The notes under the pieces were generated by a model. It was not told the DNA's origin, did no database searches, and saw only the letters and a list, made by a program, of their open reading frames with translations. A program made the position numbers and the translations under genes. Source: Limnohabitans sp. INBF002 (GTDB lineage Bacteria > Pseudomonadota > Gammaproteobacteria > Burkholderiales > Burkholderiaceae_C). Taken from it: a DNA stretch of 64,000 nt. The stretch spans positions 1,302,001-1,366,000 of the forward strand of contig NZ_AP027055.1 of assembly GCF_027924905.1 (NCBI RefSeq), written 5' to 3'. Position 1 is the first letter of the stretch, and each line of letters opens with the position of its first letter. This document shows positions 1-10,500 of this stretch, in pieces.

Positions 1-173
1 TCGAGTCTGAAAAGACGGCGTTGCACGACAAACTCGCCACACCCCTGCCCCCTGCTGAAATTGCCGAAGCCGGCAAGCGCCTCAAAGCGGTGGAAGACGA
101 ATTGGCCGAGCTAGAAGTGCGTTGGCTAGAGCTGACTGAGGCGATGGATGCGATAGAAGCTGCGATGGCTTAA
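1..173 (+). CDS. C-terminal end of an ABC-F family ATPase (partial)
   Basis: The open frame enters from the left edge (first full codon at base 3) and stops at 171-173, leaving 56 residues. The peptide is acidic and helical, with the pattern ELAELEVRWLELTEAMDAIE near its end. That pattern is typical of the coiled-coil C-terminal domain of YheS/Uup-type ABC-F proteins, which act at the ribosome rather than in membrane transport. Neither ATPase cassette is inside the window, so the subfamily cannot be fixed. The gene ends 5 bp before the convergent end of the HTTM gene. Confidence 0.6.
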   Translation, partial: ESEKTALHDKLATPLPPAEIAEAGKRLKAVEDELAELEVRWLELTEAMDAIEAAMA

Positions 174-178
174 ATCAT

Positions 179-1027
179 TTAAATGAAGCGCGCACTTAAC
201 TGCGCGCTGCACCAAATGATGGCGGGGAACGCACACAGCCACGCCCAGAAAAATCGGTTCAAGCCAAAGAACCAAAACACCAAAAAGTGAAACAGCGCCG
301 CCACGGCGCAAAACACAGCGGCGAGTCGTGGGTCGACCAAGCTGATGGGAAACAAAATTTCCCACACGATGAAGCCCCACGAGCCCAGCATGGCCAGCCA
401 CTTGTTGAGCAGCGGGTGTGTGGCCGACAACGGCCCGTAAATGGCACCGTTCAAAAAGATGGTCATGGCTGAGCCATTGCGCCATTCACGGCGCAGCAGC
501 TTCACCGCACCCGACATGAAATACGACGTGATGGCTTGAATGGCGATGTACCAAAAACCCGCTTGCCAGCCCAGCTCAACATGGACCAAAGCCCCCACCA
601 CTTGCGAGATGAGCAAGCCCGTGAGCACCACCAAGGTCATGAAGTCGCTGCCCCCGTTGAACGCACCTCGCCAGCGGATGAGGATGAGCAAGTTGCCCAC
701 AAACAAAAACCCAATCAGCGGCAACGATGCGCCCTGCACTGCCAACGCAACCGCCGCACACAGGCGCAACACCAAATGCAGCTGATGCATCTGCGGCTTG
801 AAAAGCACATCGAATAAAGCACGCACAGGCGCGTTAGGAATATCAGCCCGTTGTAAGGGCCAAGACCAAAACGCATCGTCTGCGGTGTACTTGCCCATGC
901 GCAAGTATTCCAGCGTTTGAATCGTGAGGCTCCAAGCAAACACCAACTCGGTGGCGCGAATAGCCATCAAGGTAGGCGCGTCGACCAAAGCGTGAATGAA
1001 CGTCTGCATGAACCCAGCACTTAACAT
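179..1027 (-). CDS. HTTM-domain integral membrane protein
   Basis: 282 residues, very hydrophobic, with six to eight likely membrane segments. The stretch around residues 165-200, SGAVKLLRREWRNGSAM followed by FLNGAIYGP, resembles the HTTM domain related to vitamin K-dependent gamma-carboxylase. In that family a conserved Lys and a W(R)xG(S/T)A element lie between helices. The enzymatic role of bacterial HTTM proteins is mostly unknown, so no substrate is assigned. The start codon overlaps the stop of the upstream gene by 7 bp (ATGTTAA), which indicates translational coupling. An alternative start is Met7. The pair lies 34 bp downstream of the giant tpsA gene but could be an independent unit. 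Confidence 0.6.
   Translation of the reverse strand: MLSAGFMQTFIHALVDAPTLMAIRATELVFAWSLTIQTLEYLRMGKYTADDAFWSWPLQRADIPNAPVRALFDVLFKPQMHQLHLVLRLCAAVALAVQGASLPLIGFLFVGNLLILIRWRGAFNGGSDFMTLVVLTGLLISQVVGALVHVELGWQAGFWYIAIQAITSYFMSGAVKLLRREWRNGSAMTIFLNGAIYGPLSATHPLLNKWLAMLGSWGFIVWEILFPISLVDPRLAAVFCAVAALFHFLVFWFFGLNRFFWAWLCAFPAIIWCSAQLSARFI
187..208 (-). terminator. possible weak terminator of the HTTM operon
   Basis: A perfect 8-bp stem (AGCGCGCA / TGCGCGCT) with a 6-base loop overlaps the last codons of the HTTM gene. On the minus strand it is followed by TTCATTT, which is only a modest U-tract. It is followed at 175-186 by the 12-bp palindrome TCATTTAAATGA. It sits at the meeting point of two convergent genes. 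Confidence 0.3.
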
Positions 1028-1539
1028 GTGGCGGCCTCCACTGGCGAGGTCATCATCACTTGCGTGTCCACAGTTTCAGAGCGGCCATCCAGCACCATGC
1101 GCAGTTCAAACTGGCGGTGTGTGAAGTTCACATCACGTGCGCGCAGCACTTGGTCACATAGGCGCTGCATCATCTTGTAGCTCACCAAACCGCGTGGGTC
1201 CGCGCCCTCGGGCAAGTCATACAAATCGGCCCAAAAATGGTCCACCATGTTTTGCTGGGCTAGACCCATGTTGGTGTCTGGGTTGTGCACGAGATGGCTC
1301 AGTCGGCGCACGCGGCGCGGATAAATCAGCACCCACTCGGACCACTGCAGCTCACCCGAAGCCAGTTGCACCGCCGAGCGTGCGTAGAGATGCGGCACAT
1401 GCCCCACCGCATGAAAGAACTTCCAATTCGGAAAAAACGCGCGCAGCAAAAACAGCCAAGGCCCCTTGATGATGGGAGTCTTGACGACAAGCGTGGCGAT
1501 GAGCACCAAGAAATACAAAACGAACAAAACTTCGGTCAT
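1021..1539 (-). CDS. hypothetical protein with one N-terminal membrane segment
   Basis: 172 residues. Residues 3-20 form a hydrophobic helix; the rest is a soluble, Arg/His-rich region with no motif I recognise. The end of the gene overlaps the start of the HTTM membrane protein by 7 bp, so the two are almost certainly co-translated and may act together. The ATG at 1539 is 34 bp after the tpsA stop. The short gap contains an imperfect 7-bp stem-loop (1554-1573) but no clear terminator, so read-through from the TPS operon is possible. Function unknown. Confidence 0.6.
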   Translation of the reverse strand: MTEVLFVLYFLVLIATLVVKTPIIKGPWLFLLRAFFPNWKFFHAVGHVPHLYARSAVQLASGELQWSEWVLIYPRRVRRLSHLVHNPDTNMGLAQQNMVDHFWADLYDLPEGADPRGLVSYKMMQRLCDQVLRARDVNFTHRQFELRMVLDGRSETVDTQVMMTSPVEAATC

Positions 1540-1573
1540 AAGCGTGAAATTCTAGACACGAAGAAGCGCGTCT

Positions 1574-4500
1574 TTATTGACCCGGTGGCTTCTCGCTGAT
1601 GACCATCAACGTCTCCACGCCGCCAATGCCCACTTTCAGTTGCAGCGGGAACGCGCCAGGCGGCACGGTGGTTGCCACAAAAGTTTTGGTGGTGGCCTCG
1701 TAACGCAACCACTCGGGCAGTGGCTTGCCATCTGCTTGTGTCACACGCACTTCGGTGTTGGTGGCTGTTGCGGCCGGCACCTGCGACTCAATGGAGAACG
1801 AGAAGCTGCGTCCGGGAGCTGCGGCTTCTGACGACACCGCCACTGTGATCAAGCCCGTTTGGTTGCTGGATGCTGGGCGAGTCACAGCCACTGACACAGC
1901 GCTGTCACCGTTGGCCGTGCCAGAGGATGCACCATTGGCTGCAGCGGTGCCTGTGCTTGCCGGCGCACTCACTTTGGCGGTTTGCGCCGCTGATGTTTCA
2001 GCGCGAACCACCAACGTACCGGCATTCACTGCGTTCATCAGTTGTGGGTGGTTGATCATCACGATGCCGCCCTTGTAGAGGATGGAACCCGACCATGCAT
2101 TCTTGGGGTTGAACAAATCAATCTTGGCATTGCCCGCTTCAAAGTTTGAGTTGCCGCCTACTTTGATGGGGCCGGTTTGCACAATGTCAAAACCGCCACT
2201 GTTGGCATTCACCTTGGCACCAAAAACCGATATGCCCAAATCGAGTTTGCCGTTGCTCTTGAGATCGGTGTCTCCCACTGTTTTCACTTGACCCAGCGTC
2301 AAGGGGCCGCCGCTGGTGAGTTTGAGCGTGCCCGCGGTATCCACCGACACAAGATCGGCAAAGCTGTTGGCGGCGTTGGTCAACGCCACGTTGCCTGTGG
2401 CGGTGATCAGGTCTGTCTTGCCACCCACGGTCAGTGGGGCTGTTTGCGTCAAATCACCTTGGTCCACCGTGGCCATCAAATCGCCCGTCACGGTACTGGC
2501 ACCCAAGGTCAAAGCGGAGATCGCGTGCACAGTGACGTTGACAGCATTCACAGCCATGGGCTGCACAAAGGTGTTGGCTTGGGCAAGCACCACATCGCCC
2601 TGTATGGCGTTGAAGGTGCTGGTGCCTGTCACGGTCAGTGGCGCATTTTGTGTGACATTGCCTGTGGCCGCGGTCACACTCAGATTTCCTGTGACGGTGC
2701 TGTTGCCCAAGATCAAACCATCGCTTCCCACCAACTGCACGTTGTTGGCTTGCAAACTGACGGCCCCACCAAACTGGTTAGGCATATTGGGCAAGGTCAC
2801 ATTGCCCGTGCCGGCATTCAGCGTGCTGATGCCCGTGACATGCAACGCAGCGTTTGGCGTTGTACTTTGCAGAATGTTGCCGCCGTTGGTTTGCACTGAC
2901 AAATTACCGCCCACGCTGGCAGAACCTAGGTCAACTTGCTGGCCTTGTGTAGCTGCCGTCAAATTGCCCATCACAGTGGCTTGTCCAAACGACACGGTAC
3001 CGGTTGTGCTGCTCATGTTCAAGCTACCTGTGATGTTGGCACCACCTAGGTTCATGTTGTCACGGCTTTGCAAGGTCAAGTCGCCGCCAGTGATGAAGGC
3101 GGTGCCTAGGTCAATCGAACCTTGGGGTGCAAGCAAAGTCATTGGACCGGTGTTAGTCACGTTGGCCAATTGCAAATTACCGCTGGTCGCCACCGAGGTG
3201 GATGCCCCTTGCAAAGCTAATGCGCCACCAAAATTATTGAGTGCATTGAGAAGCGTGATGGTTCCCGTGCCCGCTGTAATCGAGGTGTTACCCGTCACCA
3301 CAAATTGACCTGTCTGGGCCATCGCGCCTCCACCCGTTTGCACGCTCATGCTGCCGGACACCGTACTGGCTCCCACAGACACCGCACCGCCATGGCTGTT
3401 CAGCGTCAAACTACCAGACGTGCTGATCGTGCTGGAGGTCAATGCGCCTTGCGTTTGCAAATTGACTGACCCACCACTTTGTAGCGGCCCCAAGGTCAAA
3501 GGTGCATCTGTTGTCACCGACACATCGGCCCACGAACCGCTGTTGACTTGATTGAAGGTCAGCCGACCTGTGAAGGTGTTGTTGGCGCTGGTCAGCGCGG
3601 CCACTTGGTGTGTACCTGCATCGGCAGTCAAGGTCGCAGCACCACCGATGTTCAGACTGGTGTTGGCACGTTGTGACACACCACCCGTTTTCGTGGTCAA
3701 TGCCAACTGACCGCCGATGTTCACATCACCCAAGGTCAATGCCATGGCTGATTTCAAATTCAGATTGAACACGGGTATCTGAGTCGATGTGGAAGTCGAC
3801 GCACCATCGGTGATGCTTCGGAAAATCAAGGTGTCCGTGGTTGACGTCAACGTAGTGTCATCCCCCAAAATCATCTGATCGCTGTAGGTTTGTGAACCAG
3901 TTGTCGTCACGCCACCGCCGTTGATCTTGGCAATTGCGTCAACGATCAAGCTTTGACCATCCACAGGGCGATCAAACGTAACTGATGTAGCACTCAAAGT
4001 AACCACTGGGCTAGTCAAGGACACACGCTCGCCATAGTGCTGAGTGCCAGTGGTCTTGATGCTGGCTGTTTGAATTTCCACCTTGTTATCTGAAGTCCCG
4101 CCACCGTCTGTCTCTAACCAACCAATGTCCACATCGCCCTTGAAGGTGGTCGTGCCTAGGTTGTTGACCGTCAAGCCCAAGCTTTGTGCAGCGGCTGTGA
4201 TCGTGCGGTCAAAGTTCACACCCAAGGCGTTGAGGGTCGTTGTGTCACCCAGCACCACAGCGTTACCGTAACTTTGTGCGCCTGTTGTGGTCACTTCACC
4301 ACCATCGATATGCACCGTGCCATGCACGCCACCGTTGTCCTTGATCGTCAAGCTAGCCAAGGCAGTGCCCTGTCCCACTTCTTTGGTGAACGTCGTCACG
4401 CCTGAATCTTCAATCGTCAAGGCTTGTGGACCATCGAGGGTGTCAGCAAACGTCACACCTGCACCGGTCAAAGTCACAGGTACCGCGCTGGTCAAGGACA

Positions 4501-7500
4501 CACGCTCGCCATAGTGCTGCGTGCCAGTGGTCTTGATGCTGGCTGTTTGAATTTCCACCTTGTTGTCTGAAGTGCCACCACCGTCTGTCTCCAACCAACC
4601 AATGTCCACATCACCGTTGAAGGTGGTCGTGCCTAGGTTGTTGACCGTCAAGCCCAAGCTTTGTGCAGCGGCTGAGATCGTGCGGTCAAAGTTCACACCC
4701 AAGGCGTTGAGGGTCGTTGTGTTACCCAGCACCACAGCGTTACCGTAACTTTGTGCGCCTGTTGTGGTCACTTCACCACCATTGATATGCACCGTGCCAT
4801 ACGTGCCACCGTTGTCCTTGATCGTCAAGCTAGCCAAGGCCGTGCCTTGTCCCACTTCTTTGGTGAACGTCGTCACGCCTGAGTCTTCAATCGTCAAGGC
4901 TTGTGGGCCATCGAGGGTGCCAGCAAACGTCACACCTGCACCGGTCAAAGTCACAGGTGCCGCGCTGGTCAAGGACACACGCTCGCCATAGTGCTGCGTG
5001 CCAGTGGTCTTGATGTTGGCTGTGTTGATGTTCACTTGGTTAGCGGAAGTTCCGCCACCGTCTGTCTCTAATGAGCCAACATCCACATCGCCCTTGAAGG
5101 TGGTGGTGCCCATGCTGTTGACGATTAACGTGCCAATTCGCTTGGCGCTTGAACTAACCGTGTCATCAAATGTGGCATGGCCAAAGTTTGCACTCGTGTT
5201 GCCCACGGAGGCATTGACCGTCAAGTTCACTGCAGTTGCGTCTTTACCATTCACTGATTTAGCGAACGTCACGTCCAACGCATTCAGCGTTGTTGTGGGC
5301 TTCCACACCTCCACTGCATTTTGATAGTCTTGTGCGCCTGTTGTGGTCACTTCACCACCATTGATATGCACCGTGCCATACGTGCCACCGTTGTCCTTGA
5401 TCGTCAAGCTAGCCAAGGCCGTGCCATGTCCCACTTCTTTGGTGAACGTCGTCACGCCTGAGTCTTCAATCGTCAAGGCTTGTGGGCCATCGAGGGGGTC
5501 AGCAAACGTCACACCTGCACCGGTCAAAGTCACAGGTACCGCGCTGGTCAAGGACACACGCTCGCCATAGTGCTGCGTGCCAGTGGTCTTGATGCTGGCT
5601 GTTTGAATTTCCACCTTGTTATCTGTAGTGCCACCACCGTCTGTCTCTAATGAGCCAACATCCACATCGCCCTTGAAGGTGGTGGTGCCCATGCTGTTGA
5701 CGATCAACGTGCCAATTCGCTTGGCGCTTGAACCAACCGTGTCATCAAATGTGGCATGGCCAAGGTTTGCACTCGTATTGCCCACGGAGGCACTAACCGT
5801 CAAGTTCACTGCAGTTGCGTCTTTACCATTCACTGATTTAGCGAACGTCACGTCCAACGCATTCAGCGTTGTTGTGGGCTTCCACACCTCCACTGCATTT
5901 TGATAGTCTTGTGCACCTGTTGTGGTCACTTCACCACCATCGATATGCACCGTGCCATACGTGCCTCTGTTGTCCTTGATCGTCAAGCTAGCCAAGGCCG
6001 TGCCCTGTCCCACTTCTTTGGTGAACGTCGTCACGCCTGAGTCTTCAATCGTCAAGGCTTGTGGTCCATCGAGGGTGTCAGCAAACGTCACACCTGCACC
6101 GGTCAAAGTCACAGGTACCGCGCTGGTCAAGGACACACGCTCGCCATAGTGCTGAGTGCCTGAGGTCTTGATGCTGGCTGTTTGAATTTCCACCTTGTTA
6201 TCTGTAGTGCCACCACCGTCTGTCTCTAATGAGCCAACATCCACATCGCCCTTGAAGGTGGTGGTGCCCATGCTGTTGACGATCAACGTGCCAATTCGCT
6301 TGGCGCTTGAACCAACCGTGTCATCAAATGTGGCATGGCCAAGGTTTGCACTCGTATTGCCTACGGAGGCATTGACCGTCAAGTTCACTGCAGTTGCGTC
6401 TTTACCATTCACTGATTTAGCGAACGTCACGTCCAACGCATTCAGCGTTGTTGTGGGCTTCCACACCTCCACTGCATTTTGATAGTCTTGTGCGCCTGTT
6501 GTGGTCACTTCACCACCATTGATATGCACCGTGCCATACGTGCCTCTGTTGTCCTTGATCGTCAAGCTAGCCAAGGCCGTGCCATGTCCCACTTCTTTGG
6601 TGAACGTCGTCACGCCTGAGTCTTCAATCGTCAAGGCTTGTGGTCCATCGAGGGTGTCAGCAAACGTCACACCTGCACCGGTCAAAGTCACAGGTACCGC
6701 GCTGGTCAAGGACACACGCTCGCCATAGTGCTGCGTGCCAGTGGTCTTGATGCTGGCTGTTTGAATTTCCACCTTGTTGTCTGAAGTGCCACCACCGTCT
6801 GTCTCCAACCAACCAATGTCCACATCACCGTTGAAGGTGGTCGTGCCTGGGTTGTTGACCGTCAAGCCCAAGCTTTGTGCAGCGGCTGAGATCGTGCGGT
6901 CAAAGTTCACACCCAAGGCGTTGAGGGTCGTTGTGTCACCCAGCACCACAGCGTTACCGTAACTTTGTGCGCCTGTTGTGCTTATTTCACCACCGTTGAT
7001 GTAAACGTTACCGCCACCACTGATCGTCAAAGTGCTCAAGGGATCCGCTTGTCCCACTGCTTTTTGGAATGTCAAATATCCACCGTTCACGACATTCAGC
7101 GAATAGTGCTGGTTGGCTTCTGAATCCAAAGCGCCATTAAAAATCACATCACCCGAGCCACTGTCAATCGCAACTGCGTTTCCAAGTGTGATGTCGGCAG
7201 TTGACGATCCAAACGCCATGTCTGCATGGCTGGATTTAAAACGTCCTGCCAACATCACGGAATTGGGTGATGTGGCTTTCACACCATTCACGAATTCAAA
7301 ATTCACATCTGTGGGCGTAGCGCTCAATGCACGGTTTGCATCGCCTAATTGCAAACCACCCGTATTTAAGAAATCAACTGCATGGGTGAATTTGTTTGAC
7401 GCACCTTTGAAAACCAAGTTGTAACCATCTGCGAATAATGTTGTGAATGTGGATGCTGTCACGTCACCCAAGAAGCTCACCGTTTGGCCGAGCTTCGTAT

Positions 7501-10500
7501 GCGCGATGACGATGCTGCCGGCTGAAACCGCATCATTAAAGTTGGCACCGTTGCTGCTGCTCAACGTCAATGTTGCGACATCGGCAATGGCTTTTTCAGC
7601 GGTAACGACACCCAAAGTACCGGCTTTGAACGTGACAGACTGAGTGCCGTCGACACCATTAAGTAAGCCATTGAAAGTGATATTCGCCCCGTTGCCTGAA
7701 CCATTGACATAAGCCGTGGTGTCGAACTCTGTCAAAGCTGAAGTGAGCACGACATCATTGTTAAAGAGGATGGATGACTGGCCGCTGGTTCGAATAAATT
7801 CGCCCTTGATGCGTGTGGTGGTCGCTTGAGTTTCAATGTGCAGAGGTGCAGCAATGGTTAATGATTTACCCACATCCCCACCAAAAGTAACATCGCCTAA
7901 AGCATGAACAACCAAACGCTGTGCACCGTCAACGGTTGATTCGAAGGTGACATTCGAGCCGGTCAGCGTCGCTTCTTGCGTGCTCAGCGTGACAGCGCCC
8001 TTGTAGACTTGATCAAAACCAGTTGTATCAACCGCGCCGCCCGCCAAAATGGCCGCACCATCAATGGTGAACTTGCCGTTGACGGTGGTTGCTCCACCTA
8101 AAGTTACTTGACTTGCCGTGAGCTTGGTTTCATTTGCAAATACGACCTCGCCACGCAACGTCAAATTACCACTTGTTGATATTTCTCCGCCACTAAACTT
8201 TGCTTTACCCGTGCCCGTTGTTATTAAATTCAAGGCATAAACATCGCCACTGACTTTGCTGCGTAAATCAATATCAGCGTTGCCTGCATCCAACGTCAGG
8301 TCATTCAACAAGTTGAAATGCGTGCTTGGCGTACCCAACACCATGTTGTGACCCAGCGACTTCACTGTGCCAGCCATTTCTAAAGTACTTGGCAGCACGG
8401 CCTCTAAACCGCTCTCAAAATGCAAAGCAGATGTGCCACTGAGAGCGCCCAGCTGCACAGTGCCACTATTTTTAAACTCCGTGAAATGGGTCACGTAAGT
8501 TTTGTCGCCTTTGAAGCTCAGGTTGTACGCCAATGCCTCTGTGCTCAGGGTGTCGACATACACCGAACCAATGAACGTGGCAGAACCTGTATCAAGAATA
8601 GACAAACTGCCTAAACGCGCGGTGTCACTGCCCATATCCTTGGAAGCCAAGATCGTTCCATCACTTGCCGTTTTCAAAATCAAAGCAGCGGTTTGCCCCG
8701 AAGCATTTGCAACCGTATCTGCAAACTCAATCTTTGCACCTGCCGATATTCGTATGGAAGCAGCAGACAACGTCAACGGGTCCTTGATGGACACCGTGCC
8801 ACCGACAGCTTTTGCTGTGATCGAACTACCTGAGACATCGGTGTAACCCAGCGCATCGGTTTGCAAACTGTGCAACGGCTGCAGACTGCCCACAGGCCTT
8901 TCAAACTGAGTCACACCAGCGCTGTTCGCCACAAAATCAAAGCCACCGTCAAGCTTGCCGCCGATCTTGATCAGCACAGCGGTCGAAACCGTACTTCCCG
9001 TATCTAAAGTGGTGTCGTCCAGCAAGGTGACATTGCCAAGCAATGGATTGGCCGAGTCATATCGCCCCAACACCATCGCTTGGTTCGTGGACTTGAATTT
9101 GCCACTCAATGCAAGCTCGCTAGGTGCCGTGGCCTTCATGCCGCCAGCAACCACAAAATCATCCGTCGTTGAGGTATTGATCAACTTCAATGCCTGCGTG
9201 TTCTTGAACTCCACAAGGTCAGTCAAGGTGCTGCGTTCCAAAATTGACACGCTGTAGGGCATGGCTTCAGTCACTAGCGTCTTGGCATTCAGACCTGCTT
9301 CAAATGTGAAGCTCGCTGCATTGCTCAACGTGAGCGTATTCAACGCTTTATCGCCACCCACGACGCCCTTCCATCGCACGATGCCCCCTGTACCTGCATC
9401 GATACCGACAGACTCCGTTTGAACACCTGCAGCGTTCAGCGTTTGTTCAAAGGTGATGTTGGCCCCTGCGCTAGCAACCGCTGTGCTATCGAAAATAGTG
9501 TTGCCGGCATTGCTAACAAGAACGGGTGACTTAAACCACTGCGGGCCACTGCTGCGCACCTTGCCACCCGTGATTTCAATGCCATCGATCGCTGTCATGT
9601 CAATGCGTGTTGGTGCAGCAGACGCGCCAACGGCACCCGCCAGCAAGGTATGACCGCTGTCAATCACGGTGAAACTTTGATCACCGTTCACAGTGCTTGC
9701 AAATGTGATGGTGTGGCCATCAAACGTTGGGTTGCTCATCAACTGCACAGGACTGTTGTAAGTCTGTACGCCTGACGTGGCGATCGAGCCCAGTTTCAAT
9801 AACGTGCTGCGCAAAGTCAGGTTGGCGGCGTTGCTCACGCTGATGAGGCCGCCCATGTCATTGCCCGTGTTGTTCAAGGTCACGTCTGCGTTTTGCACGG
9901 TCACGCTGGTGGTGCTGTCAGCCAACACGGTGGTGCCCGCCACTTGACTCACCGAACCACTGGTGGTGCTGATGCTCAAGGCACCAGTGCTGTCCACATT
10001 GCCCAATACCACTTTGGCATTGCCGCTGATGTTCGTAGTGCCGCCTGCAGTCAAGGTGCTGGTGGCATCCATCATCAAGGCCGATGAAGTGGCTTGTGTG
10101 GTCGTGCCTGACACAGTCAAGTTAGTTGCCGCTGTGACGGTTGAATTCACCATCGAGACGCCAGAAGCGTTAGATGCGTTGTTTGAAATCCCCACCAAAC
10201 TCACAGCACCACCGGTGATGGACGATGTGCCTGCATCACCGCGCAGCAAAATGCCCATGGCGTAGTCGTCTACAGAACCCACCGATTCACCACGCACCGT
10301 CACAGCGCCTGTGCCTGCACTGATGGATGCATTGAACAACGCCACGCCACCTGAATAATCGGCTGCGCTGCTACCTGTGTTGCCCACACTCGTGGATTTG
10401 TGTGTGGCATAGCCTGTGGCCAACGACGTGCCACCACCTAAGGTGATGTTGCCGTTCGAGCTGTTGATGCTCGAACCCGAGTTGAGCAAAATGCCACCGT

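Noticed and set aside
1554-1573. Stem-loop after tpsA as a terminator
   Set aside because: The stem is short with a G-U pair and on the minus strand is not followed by a U-tract.
2316-3308. Long plus-strand open frames opposite tpsA (also 19535-20851, 12692-13396 and many others)
   Set aside because: They lie antisense to a repetitive Thr/Gly/Ala/Val-rich gene whose codon use removes stops from other frames. They have no family features, and their copies follow the tpsA repeats.
5343-6728. Repeated identical 75-residue plus-strand frames at regular spacing
   Set aside because: They are the complement of the tpsA cassette repeat, spaced 579 bp, not a gene family and not a CRISPR array.
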